A stretch of 64,000 bases of DNA from positions 3,658,001 to 3,722,000 of the forward strand of contig NZ_CP139986.1 in assembly GCF_034424175.1 (NCBI RefSeq), written 5' to 3'. Shown piece by piece: positions 8,851-16,378 of this stretch (the stretch's first letter is position 1; each line of letters starts with the position of its first letter). Below the pieces are notes generated by a model. The model worked only from the letters and a program-made list of their open reading frames with translations, had not been told where the DNA came from and did no database searches. The translations under genes and the position numbers were made by a program. This DNA comes from Kluyvera intermedia. GTDB taxonomy: Bacteria; Pseudomonadota; Gammaproteobacteria; Enterobacterales; Enterobacteriaceae.

Positions 8851-9111
8851 GAACAGCTCCTTAGCAAAACTCTTTTCATTAACATGTTAATGACCTGTTT
8901 TATGCCTCGACTGGTCATTTAGCAAACACAAGTAGATTATTTGTGACTTAATTAACACAAATTTTACACGATTGAATTTTATATGCTTATTATCAATAAG
9001 TTAAATAAACATACGATTTTTGATGGCTCATTTTGATAAAAATATCCTGTTGATAAAAGCAACATTGCTATATTGTTCATATATTAACGATAAGATTTAG
9101 AGGGAGGCATA
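8851..9111. promoter_or_regulatory. Divergent hpaG/hpaR promoter region with an 18-bp perfect palindrome (8876-8893), likely HpaR operator
   Basis: The palindrome TCATTAACATGTTAATGA is exact over 18 bp and sits just upstream of the hpaG start. MarR-family repressors bind such sites, and a perfect palindromic HpaR operator over the E. coli Pg start is known in outline. The rest of the 261-bp region is very AT-rich. A looser second site may lie near 9072-9092 (catatattaacgataag), just upstream of hpaR, but it is not convincing. The -35/-10 boxes could not be fixed. Confidence 0.72.
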
Positions 9112-9525
9112 ATGCATGATTCGTTGACCATTGCGCTGATGCAGGCGCGCGAAGCGGCGATGAGCTATTTCCGCCCGATTGTGAAACAGCACAATCTGAC
9201 AGAACAGCAGTGGCGAATTATTCGTGTGCTGGTGGATAACCCCTCGATGGACTTTCACGATCTGGCCGCCGCCACCTGTATTTTACGTCCCAGCCTGACC
9301 GGTATTCTGACGCGTATGGAGCGCGATGGACTGGTGCTGCGGTTAAAGCCCGTTAACGATCAGCGCAAGCTTTACGTGTCGTTGACCAAAGAGGGGTATG
9401 CGCTGTACGAGCGCGCGCAGGCGAAAGTTGAGGAAGCGTATTTGCAGATTGAACAGCATTTTACGCCAGAGAAAATGAAGCAATTGACGGCGTTGCTGCA
9501 TGAATTTATTGCTCTGAATAAATAG
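9112..9525 (+). CDS. hpaR: HpaR, MarR-family repressor of homoprotocatechuate catabolism
   Basis: This 137-residue MarR-type winged-helix repressor begins MHDSLTIALMQAREAAMSYF and carries the conserved LTEQQWRIIRVLVDNPSMDF, with wing residues MERDGLVLRLKPVNDQRKLY. In E. coli HpaR represses the hpaG operon and is released by 4-hydroxy- or 3,4-dihydroxyphenylacetate. It is transcribed divergently from hpaG; GGGAGGCATA precedes the ATG. A REP element lies just after its stop. Confidence 0.94.
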   Translation: MHDSLTIALMQAREAAMSYFRPIVKQHNLTEQQWRIIRVLVDNPSMDFHDLAAATCILRPSLTGILTRMERDGLVLRLKPVNDQRKLYVSLTKEGYALYERAQAKVEEAYLQIEQHFTPEKMKQLTALLHEFIALNK

Positions 9526-9555
9526 CCATACCACGCAGGCGGATGACCCGTGGGA

Positions 9556-9590
9556 GTAGGCCGGATAAGGCAACACCGCCATCCGGCGAT
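9556..9590. repeat. REP element downstream of hpaR
   Basis: GCCGGAT at 9560-9566 and ATCCGGC at 9581-9587 form the stem of a classical REP (GTAGGCCGGATAAGGC...). It may act as a 3' mRNA stabiliser for hpaR and for the yhcH remnant that converges on it. Confidence 0.82.
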
Positions 9591-9598
9591 GTGCGCGG

Positions 9599-9907
9599 TT
9601 ACACCAGGCAGGCCTTCACTTTCACTACCGCTTTTTTAATTCCACCCGGCTCATCCCCCTGAATGCCGGATTCATGCGGTTCACCGGGGAAGAACACGGC
9701 GAACATTTCCGCTTGTAGCGTCACCCGTTGGCAGTGCTCAATATCATCACACAGTTGATAATCCTCTTCCCGATGCCATTCATCGCACTGCCGGGCGCTG
9801 TTATATAGACCGTCATGAATCGTCTCCTCACCTGCCAAAAGAATCTGTAAATCGATATAGTCCGTGTGCAGTTTCGCCCGTTTAGCCTGCGCGGGCTGAG
9901 TCTGGAT
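9599..9907 (-). pseudogene. 5'-truncated YhcH/YjgK/YiaL-family gene (N-acetylneuraminate anomerase-type)
   Basis: The C-terminal ~100 residues of a DUF386-family protein remain; E. coli YhcH (NanQ) is about 150 residues. Recognisable stretches are AKLHTDYIDLQILLAGEE, ARQCDEWHREEDYQLCDD and MFAVFFPGEPHESG, ending GIKKAVVKVKACLV. Family members process sugar anomers in sialic acid catabolism. No usable start remains: the frame runs back only to a TTG at 9916, beyond which family similarity is lost and the DNA reads as another gene on the opposite strand. The catalytic core is partly present, but the N-terminal third is missing, so it is called a remnant. Confidence 0.85.
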
Positions 9908-10357
9908 ATGGAGCAATTCCTGATGATGGCAGCTGATAAAATCCCAAACCTGTCCGGAATGAAGTTTAACTCCAGCGACATGTATGAGTTCCAGCGCTGC
10001 CTGCGCGTGAATAACGGCCAGTTCGATATTCCGTTTGGCGTGGATGAATTTTTACCGGCGGGGTTGGCCTGCGGCGCGATTGGCGCAGTGGGCAGTACTT
10101 ATAATTACGCGGCGCCGCTTTATCTGCGCCTGATTGACAGCTTTAACCAGGGCAATCATCAGGACGTCGCGGCCTGTATGGATAAAGTGATCGCCATTAT
10201 TCGTGTACTGGTGCAGTACGGCGGCGTGGCGGCAGGAAAACTGGCGATGCAGCTGCACGGGATTGATGTCGGCGATCCGCGTCGCCCGCTGCGTCCAATG
10301 ACGGCGGAGCAAAAGCAGGATGCGCTGGCGAAGTTTCGCGCGGCTGAGTTTATGTAA
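9896..10357 (+). pseudogene. 5'-truncated N-acetylneuraminate lyase / dihydrodipicolinate synthase-family gene
   Basis: The C-terminal half (about 154 residues) of a NanA-like aldolase survives, starting in LSLDMEQFLMMAADKIPNL and including SGMKFNSSDMYEFQRC, FGVDEFLPAGLACGAIGAVG and STYNYAAPLYLRL. The full family protein is about 300 residues; the Schiff-base lysine region (GMKFNSSD corresponds to the SGVK/QTSGD part of NanA) may be retained, but the GxxGE and Tyr segments are gone. The fragment abuts the yhcH remnant head to head with no gap, so both 5' ends were lost in one event. An in-frame ATG exists at 9866, but no convincing ribosome site was seen. Confidence 0.85.
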
Positions 10358-10376
10358 GGCGGGAGCGGCACCTTTG

Positions 10377-10413
10377 CCCCTCACCCTAGCCCTCTCCCCA
10401 CAGGGGAGAGGGG
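10377..10413. repeat. Third copy of the CCCTCACCCT..CCCTCTCCCC palindromic repeat
   Basis: CCCTCTCCCC ACA GGGGAGAGGGG preceded by GCCCCTCACCCTAGC lies between the nanA-like remnant and the convergent SDR gene, and could double as a terminator stem for both. Confidence 0.78.
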
Positions 10414-10447
10414 ACAGATCGGAGCGAATCTGTTAGGACGCTCCGAC

Positions 10448-11182
10448 TTACGCGCCCTGACGGGTCGCAGCCAACACAATCTCACGAATACAAACATACT
10501 GCGGCTGAGAATAGGCATACTCAATCGCATGCGCCACATCTTCCGGGCTCAATACTTTGCCGCCCATATCCTGCTTCCAGCTCTGATATCCGGTTTTAAT
10601 ATCATCATTAGTGGTATGGCTCAGCAGCTCGGTTTCAACAGCTCCCGGCGCAATCACCACCACGCGCACGTTATGTGGCGACAGTTCTTCACGCAGGTTT
10701 TCCGACAGGCCGTGAACGGCAAATTTAGTCCCCACATATACTGTGTGGTTCGGGAAAGTTTTACGTCCAGCGATGGAGCTAATGTTAATAATAGTGCCCG
10801 CTTTACGTTCAATCATCCCTTTGGTGACCGCATGAACACCGTTCAGCAGACCTTTCACGTTGACGTCCAGCATCTGCTCCCATTCGTCCGGGTTTTGATC
10901 ATCAATGTTGCCCAGAAGCATCACGCCCGCATTGTTGACCATCGCATCCACCGGCCCAAACTGTTGCTCGGCTTCGGCAATGGCTGCCGCGATGGCTTGA
11001 CGATCGGTCACATCCACGGAACGGCACAGAGCATGCGGCAGATTCAGCGCCGTCATACGATCAACGCGACGCGCCAGCAACAGCAGCGCATGACCGCGTT
11101 CAGATAACAGTTTTGCGGTTGCCAGGCCAATGCCGGAGCTTGCGCCAGTAATCACAACTAAAGGTTTTGATACAGGGTTCAT
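10448..11182 (-). CDS. SDR-family NAD(P)-dependent oxidoreductase
   Basis: This classical short-chain dehydrogenase of 244 residues has the cofactor motif TGASSGIG (about 12-19), the NNAG motif (VNNAGVMLLG, about 83-92), and a catalytic Ser in ISSIAG with Tyr/Lys in YVGTKFAVHG. The Arg residues after the second beta strand (LLARRVDR) suggest NADP preference; that is an inference. The substrate is unknown. GAGGCTTACCC precedes the ATG. It is divergent from a LysR regulator gene 96 bp away, so it is probably regulated by that protein. It is close to the YdfG/clavaldehyde-dehydrogenase-like group. Confidence 0.85.
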   Translation of the reverse strand: MNPVSKPLVVITGASSGIGLATAKLLSERGHALLLLARRVDRMTALNLPHALCRSVDVTDRQAIAAAIAEAEQQFGPVDAMVNNAGVMLLGNIDDQNPDEWEQMLDVNVKGLLNGVHAVTKGMIERKAGTIINISSIAGRKTFPNHTVYVGTKFAVHGLSENLREELSPHNVRVVVIAPGAVETELLSHTTNDDIKTGYQSWKQDMGGKVLSPEDVAHAIEYAYSQPQYVCIREIVLAATRQGA

Positions 11183-11278
11183 GGGTAAGCCTCATAAATA
11201 AAATTGATGTCGCTACTTTAAAACCGAATCAAAAAGGTTAAAAATGGTTTGTTTTTTTCACAGCCATAAAGAAAATCT

Positions 11279-12100
11279 ATGGATAAACGACAACTCAGCG
11301 CCTTCATCTCCGTGTTTGAAGAGCGCAACATTACCCGTGCGGCTGAACAGCTAAGTCTGACACAGCCTGCTCTTTCTGCCACCGTCAAAGCGCTGGAAGA
11401 GGAGTTGGGGACTCAGCTTTTTGTGCGTAAACCTCGCGGCGTCGAGGTGACGGAAGATGCACGCGCGCTTTACCCACATGCCTGCCGGATGATTCAGGAT
11501 ATGGCTACGCTGACTTCACGCTTTCGTAAGCGCCAGGATAAAGCGCCGCTGACCATCGGTGTTGAGCAGGATATTGCCTCGCCGTATCTGAACTCGCTGT
11601 TACAGCAGATTAGCCCAGAGATGACGGACACGCTGGTGACGCTCACCCCAGGCTGTACGGGTGATATTCGGCTGGGCTGTGAAAGCTTGCGCTGCGAAGA
11701 CGAGTTGTTTATGCCGCTATTTGACGAAGAGTATGTGCTGGCATATCCAACCTTACATCCGTTAAGTGAAGCAGGAGAACTCACCGCTGAGCAACTTTAT
11801 AGTTTCCCGTGGGTGATGTATCCGACCCACGATTCTCATCAGCGTTTTTTGCCGTTTTACGGGCCGTCTGCGGGTGCGCCGAGCGCTAACGCCGGGAGCT
11901 TCACGCTGGCGCTGGATCTGGTAGAAGCCGGATTTGGATTGGCGATCGCCCCCCATTCGTTGGTCGAATCACGTTGCGCTCTTCGTTCACGCGCACTGCC
12001 GGGATATCCGTTATTGCGGCGAGTTGGCATCTGTTATGCGGTGCAGGCAGTGGAGAATCCGGCGGTCAATCGGTTGCTGGAGGGATTGAACGGCGCGTAA
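11279..12100 (+). CDS. LysR-family transcriptional regulator divergent from the SDR gene
   Basis: This protein of 273 residues starts MDKRQLSAFISVFEERNITR with a typical LysR HTH (AAEQLSLTQPALSATVKALE) over residues 1-60 and a periplasmic-binding-like effector domain after about 90. It is slightly shorter than the usual 290-310 residues. No strong Shine-Dalgarno precedes the ATG (AAAGAAAATCT). By the usual LysR arrangement it probably controls the divergent SDR gene. The effector is unknown. Confidence 0.85.
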   Translation: MDKRQLSAFISVFEERNITRAAEQLSLTQPALSATVKALEEELGTQLFVRKPRGVEVTEDARALYPHACRMIQDMATLTSRFRKRQDKAPLTIGVEQDIASPYLNSLLQQISPEMTDTLVTLTPGCTGDIRLGCESLRCEDELFMPLFDEEYVLAYPTLHPLSEAGELTAEQLYSFPWVMYPTHDSHQRFLPFYGPSAGAPSANAGSFTLALDLVEAGFGLAIAPHSLVESRCALRSRALPGYPLLRRVGICYAVQAVENPAVNRLLEGLNGA

Positions 12101-12118
12101 CCGTTCACCTCAACGATT

Positions 12119-12147
12119 CCCGGCGGCGCTGCGCTTGGCCGGGCTAC
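12119..12147. repeat. REP element between the LysR gene and urtE
   Basis: CCCGGCGGCGCTGCGCTTGG followed by CCGGGCTAC forms a REP stem in the short gap between two convergent genes. Confidence 0.8.
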
Positions 12148-12151
12148 GAAT

Positions 12152-12850
12152 CTATATTGCCACCAGTTGCCTGACCCCCTGCGCCTCCATCTCGTCCCCG
12201 CGTCCGCGCTGCACAATCGTGCCGCGCGACATCACCAGATAATGGTCTGCCAGTTCAGCGGCAAAATCATAAAACTGTTCCACCAGCAAAATCGCCATAT
12301 CCCCCCGGTTGGCGAGACTTCTTATCACCGCGCCGATCTCTTTGATCACCGACGGTTGGATCCCTTCCGTGGGTTCATCGAGGATCAGCAACTGCGGCTT
12401 ACAGGCCAGCGCCCGGCCGATCGCCAGCTGTTGCTGCTGTCCGCCGGAGAGATCGCCGCCCCGCCGCTGTTTCATTTCGCGCAGCACCGGGAACAGATCG
12501 TAGATCTCCTCCGGTACGCTTTTGGCCTGCGAGCCGGAAAAACGCGACAGCCCCATCAGCAAATTCTCCTCCACGGTTAAACGCGGAAAAATCTCCCGCC
12601 CCTGCGGTACGTAGGCAATCCCCTGCTGTACCCGCTGGTGCGGTTTGCTGGTATTGATAAGCTTCCCCTGCCAGTGAATAGTGCCGGACTTCGCCGGGAT
12701 AACCCCCATCAGGCATTTCAGCAGCGTGGTTTTGCCCACGCCGTTGCGCCCCAACAGGCAGGTAATCTCCCCCGGCGTGGTGTCAAATGACAGACCACGA
12801 AGAATATGGCTGCCGCCGTAATACTGATTTAATTCATTAACCTGTAACAT
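12152..12850 (-). CDS. urtE: UrtE, urea ABC transporter ATP-binding subunit
   Basis: This 232-residue branched-chain-amino-acid/urea-type ABC ATPase has Walker A GRNGVGKTTLL (about 35-45), the ABC signature LSGGQQQQLAIGRAL and Walker B LLILDEPTEG. It energises urea import together with UrtD. The open frame extends back to 12988 inside urtD; the ATG at 12850 (MLQVNELNQYYGG) was chosen because it starts 1 bp after the urtD stop and matches LivF/UrtE N-termini. It is the last gene of the operon and is followed by a REP. Confidence 0.93.
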   Translation of the reverse strand: MLQVNELNQYYGGSHILRGLSFDTTPGEITCLLGRNGVGKTTLLKCLMGVIPAKSGTIHWQGKLINTSKPHQRVQQGIAYVPQGREIFPRLTVEENLLMGLSRFSGSQAKSVPEEIYDLFPVLREMKQRRGGDLSGGQQQQLAIGRALACKPQLLILDEPTEGIQPSVIKEIGAVIRSLANRGDMAILLVEQFYDFAAELADHYLVMSRGTIVQRGRGDEMEAQGVRQLVAI

Positions 12851-12851
12851 A

Positions 12852-13643
12852 TTAGCGCCCCAGATAAACGTCGATAACCTGCTCGTTGGCCTGCACGTCG
12901 CGCAGCGAGCCCTCGGCCAATACTTGCCCCTGATGCAGCACGGTGACGTGGTCGGCGATGGTTTCGACAAACCCCATATCGTGCTCAACCACCATCAGCG
13001 AATGCTTGCCCGCAAGCGTGCGAAACAGTTCGGCGATGTAATCCGTTTCCGCATCGGTGAGCCCAGCGGCAGGTTCGTCGAGCAGCAGCAAATGCGGCTC
13101 CTGCACCAGCAGCATGCCGATTTCCAGAAACTGTTTTTGCCCATGAGAAAGCAGCCCCGATGGACGATGGCGATGCGCGGTCAAGCGCAGCAGTTCCAGC
13201 ACTTCGTCAATGCGGTCACGCTGCTCACCGTTGAGTTTCGCCCGCAGACAGGTCCACACCGACTTATCCATTTTCTGGGCAATTTCGAGATTCTCACTCA
13301 CGCTGAGCGCTTCAAACACCGTCGGTTTCTGGAATTTACGCCCAATCCCCGCCCGGGCAATCTCTACCGGCGACAGTCCCATCAGATCGATGTTCTGATC
13401 GTAGGTGACCTTGCCGCTGTCCGGCTGCGTTTTGCCGGTGATCACATCCATCAGCGTGGTTTTCCCCGCGCCGTTAGGGCCTATCACGCAGCGCAGCTCT
13501 CCCACGCCAATGGAGAGCGACAGGTTGGTCAGCGCCTGAAAGGAGTCGAAGGTGACGTTAATATTTTCCAGTTGCAGCACCGGATCGGTGGTTTTGCGAT
13601 AGCGATCCTGCGGCAGCGTCTGGGTGAACAGGGAATCAGTCAT
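12852..13643 (-). CDS. urtD: UrtD, urea ABC transporter ATP-binding subunit
   Basis: This 263-residue LivG/UrtD-type ATPase has Walker A GPNGAGKTTLMD, the signature variant LSHGQKQFLEIG and Walker B LLLLDEPAAGL, with the switch His in VVEHDMGFVE. The LSHGQ signature instead of LSGGQ is normal for UrtD. The start at 13643 (MTDSLFTQTLPQ) has GGAGGAAGC just upstream and overlaps the urtC end by 8 bp, so the two are translationally coupled; an in-frame upstream codon at 13667 is less likely. Confidence 0.93.
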   Translation of the reverse strand: MTDSLFTQTLPQDRYRKTTDPVLQLENINVTFDSFQALTNLSLSIGVGELRCVIGPNGAGKTTLMDVITGKTQPDSGKVTYDQNIDLMGLSPVEIARAGIGRKFQKPTVFEALSVSENLEIAQKMDKSVWTCLRAKLNGEQRDRIDEVLELLRLTAHRHRPSGLLSHGQKQFLEIGMLLVQEPHLLLLDEPAAGLTDAETDYIAELFRTLAGKHSLMVVEHDMGFVETIADHVTVLHQGQVLAEGSLRDVQANEQVIDVYLGR

Positions 13644-14712
13644 GCTTCCTCCGTTTGAGAAGACCAATCACGCCGCGCGGCAGGAATAGCGTGACGAGGA
13701 TAAACATCAGCCCAAGGAAAAAGAGCCAGAAATCCGGGAAGGCGACGGTGAAGTAGCTTTTAGCACCGTTAACGATCCCCGCGCCGAGGATCGGCCCGAT
13801 AAGCGTACCGCGCCCGCCAAGCGCTACCCAGATAGCCGCTTCAATCGAGTTGGTCGGCGACATTTCGCTAGGGTTGATAATCCCCACCTGCGGCACGTAC
13901 AGCGCGCCCGCCAGGCCACACAGCACGGCGGAGAGCGTCCAGACGAACAGCTTGAAGCCTTTGGGATCGTAGCCGCAGAACATCAACCGGTTCTCCGCGT
14001 CGCGCACGGCGGTGAGCACGCGGCCAAACTTGCTGCGGGTCAGCATCACGCCAATCACCAACGAACCGGCTAATAGCAGAACGGTGGCGACAAACAGCGC
14101 AATACGCGTGCCAGTGGCCGATACCGGGAAGCCCAGCAGCGTGGTGAAACCGGTAAAGCCGTTGTTGCCGCCAAAGCCGGTTTCGTTGCGGAAAAACAGC
14201 AGCATTCCGGCATAAGTCAGCGCCTGGGTCATTATCGAGAAGTAGACGTCTTTAATGCGCGAGCGAAAAGCAAAGTAGCCGAACACCAGCGCCAATAGCC
14301 CCGGCACCAGCACGATCAGGCACAGCGCCCAGGCAAAATGCTGCGTCCCCGTCCAGAACCACGGCAGTTCAGTCCACGACAGAAAGGACATAAATGCCGG
14401 TAGCCCGTCGCCGGAGGCCTGCCGCATCAGATACATGCCCATCGCGTAGCCGCCCAGCGCAAAGAACAGACCATGGCCCAACGACAGCAGCCCGGCATAG
14501 CCCCACACCAGATCCAGCGCCACCGCTACCACCGCATAGCACAGTATTTTGCCCAACAGCGTCAGCGTATAAGTGGAGACCGCCAGCGGGTTATCCGCCG
14601 GCAGCAGCGCAAAAAACGGCAGTACCAGCAGCGCCACCAGCAAAAGCGTCGCCAGCAGGCCGGTCAGGCGCGGCGCACGACGCGCGAGGGTTAACGTAAT
14701 AGGTTGGCTCAT
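13636..14712 (-). CDS. urtC: UrtC, urea ABC transporter permease
   Basis: This 358-residue LivM-family inner-membrane permease has about nine hydrophobic segments and the family motif ALGGRGTLIGPILGAG near residue 300. It also contains VALDLVWGYAGLLSLGHGLF, the conserved LivM loop. It forms the translocation channel with UrtB. Its ATG overlaps the urtB stop by 1 bp (ATGA). Substrate is assigned from the urt gene order and the adjacent urea carboxylase. Confidence 0.93.
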   Translation of the reverse strand: MSQPITLTLARRAPRLTGLLATLLLVALLVLPFFALLPADNPLAVSTYTLTLLGKILCYAVVAVALDLVWGYAGLLSLGHGLFFALGGYAMGMYLMRQASGDGLPAFMSFLSWTELPWFWTGTQHFAWALCLIVLVPGLLALVFGYFAFRSRIKDVYFSIMTQALTYAGMLLFFRNETGFGGNNGFTGFTTLLGFPVSATGTRIALFVATVLLLAGSLVIGVMLTRSKFGRVLTAVRDAENRLMFCGYDPKGFKLFVWTLSAVLCGLAGALYVPQVGIINPSEMSPTNSIEAAIWVALGGRGTLIGPILGAGIVNGAKSYFTVAFPDFWLFFLGLMFILVTLFLPRGVIGLLKRRKHD

Positions 14713-16286
14713 CAGTCAATTACCCGCCCTTTGAATGCGAACAATCCTTGCGGCCGCTTTTGAATAAACAGCACGATCAAGACCAGAATGGCAATTTTGC
14801 CCAGTACCGCGCCGACCTGCGGCTCCAGCACTTTATTGAGAACACCCAGCCCCAGCGCGGCGACCACGGTGCCCGCCAGTTGCCCGACGCCGCCGGTCAC
14901 CACCACCAGGAAGGAGTCGATGATGTACCCCTGCCCCAGTTCCGGGCCGACGTTACCCAACTGCGACAGCGCCACGCCCCCCAATCCTGCGATGCCGGAG
15001 CCTAAGCCGAAGGCCAGCATATCGACGCGCCCGGTCGGCACGCCGCAGCAGTCGGCCATACGGCGGTTTTGGGTGACTGCACGCACGTTCATGCCCAGCC
15101 GGGTTTTGTTCAGCAACAGCCAGGTCAGCGCCAGCACGCCGACGACGAAGATAATCACCGCAATACGGTTATACGGCAGCACCAGATTCGGCAGTACGTT
15201 CCAGCCGCCGGAGAGCCACGCCGGGTTCGCCACTTCCAGGTTTTGCGTGCCAAACAGCACGCGCACCAGTTGGATCAGCATCAGGCTAATCCCCCAGGTC
15301 GCCAGCAGGGTTTCCAGCGGGCGCCCATAGAGATGGCGGATAATGGTGCGTTCGAGGATCATCCCCACCGCCGCGGTGATGAAAAAGGCCACCGGCAACG
15401 CCACCAGCGGATAAAGCGCCAGCCACTCCGGCGCGTAACGTTGAAACAGGCTCTGCACCAGCCAGGTGGAATAGGCACCGAGCATCAGCATTTCGCCGTG
15501 GGCCATATTAATCACCCCCAGCAGGCCGTAGGTAATCGCCAGCCCCAGCGCCGCCAGCAATAAAATGGAGCCCAGCGAAATCCCGCTGAACGCCTGCCCC
15601 AGCCAGTCGCCCCATTTCAGGCGCTGCTGTACCTGCTTGAGACTGTCCGCCGCCGCCGCACGCACCAGTGCGTCAGGTTCGTTTTGCGGTTGTGTGAGGC
15701 GGTTAAGACTGCCCTGCACCTGCGGGTCGTTAGATTCTCCCAGCAGCTTCACCGCCTGAAGACGTTGCTCTGCCCGGCTATCGGAGAGCTGGAGATTGGC
15801 GACGGCAATCGCCAGCGCGGCTTTGACGCGGTCATCCTGCTCGGCCGCCAGGCGCTGAGTCAGCATCGGCAGTTGATCCTGCTCAGCGCTATTTTGCAGC
15901 GTTAAGGCAGCGCTCAGACGCACTTTCGCATCCTCGCTCACCAGTTGATGCGAGGCCAGCGCGCTGGCAATCAACCCGCGAATGCGGTTGTTCATAAAGA
16001 TTTTTTTGGTCGCGCCAATGGGCGCGGCATTGCCTTCCAGCGGCACAAGCTGGCCGCCACGCTCACTGAACAATTGCTCATGCTCATCACTCACTATCGC
16101 TTCGGTGCTCAATGCCTGAAGCAGCGGCAGCCGTGCAGCTTGCGGTGCAGCGGCCCACTGCTGGAGCAATTTTGCCTGCGCACTACGGTTCGCCTGGCCG
16201 TAGTCGGCGGCAGGCCCCGCCAGCGCCGAGGCGCTCATGAGCAGGCAGCTTAAAAAAAGAAAACGCAACGCCGGGAGTATTTTCAT
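14712..16286 (-). CDS. urtB: UrtB, urea ABC transporter permease with N-terminal extension
   Basis: This 524-residue protein has a signal-like segment (LRFLFLSCLLMSASALAGPA) followed by about 190 helical residues with HEAT-like repeats (NSAEQDQLPMLTQRLAAEQD, LNRLTQPQNEPDALVRAAAA). The LivH-type permease domain runs from about residue 230 (GQAFSGISLGSILLLAALGL) to the end. Such extended UrtB proteins are common in Proteobacteria; the extension probably faces the periplasm. The GVINMAHGEMLMLGAY and VVTGGVGQLAGTVVAA motifs are diagnostic. GGATACC precedes the ATG. A 92-bp gap with a strong hairpin separates it from urtA. Confidence 0.92.
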   Translation of the reverse strand: MKILPALRFLFLSCLLMSASALAGPAADYGQANRSAQAKLLQQWAAAPQAARLPLLQALSTEAIVSDEHEQLFSERGGQLVPLEGNAAPIGATKKIFMNNRIRGLIASALASHQLVSEDAKVRLSAALTLQNSAEQDQLPMLTQRLAAEQDDRVKAALAIAVANLQLSDSRAEQRLQAVKLLGESNDPQVQGSLNRLTQPQNEPDALVRAAAADSLKQVQQRLKWGDWLGQAFSGISLGSILLLAALGLAITYGLLGVINMAHGEMLMLGAYSTWLVQSLFQRYAPEWLALYPLVALPVAFFITAAVGMILERTIIRHLYGRPLETLLATWGISLMLIQLVRVLFGTQNLEVANPAWLSGGWNVLPNLVLPYNRIAVIIFVVGVLALTWLLLNKTRLGMNVRAVTQNRRMADCCGVPTGRVDMLAFGLGSGIAGLGGVALSQLGNVGPELGQGYIIDSFLVVVTGGVGQLAGTVVAALGLGVLNKVLEPQVGAVLGKIAILVLIVLFIQKRPQGLFAFKGRVID

Positions 16287-16339
16287 GGTATCCGTTCTTA
16301 GGCTGGTTACCCGGAAAAGCCGGTGATATCAACGGCTAA

Positions 16340-16361
16340 CGGGGGCAGCCAGCCGCCCCCG
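16340..16361 (-). terminator. GC-rich hairpin in the urtA-urtB gap, likely attenuator or processing stem
   Basis: CGGGGGC (16340-16346) and GCCCCCG (16355-16361) form a perfect 7-bp stem with an 8-nt loop. No U-tract follows in the minus direction, so partial termination or 3' protection of the urtA message is more likely than a full stop. This fits higher expression of the binding protein than of the membrane subunits. Confidence 0.6.
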
Positions 16362-16378
16362 CCGCGATCGTTTGACGG

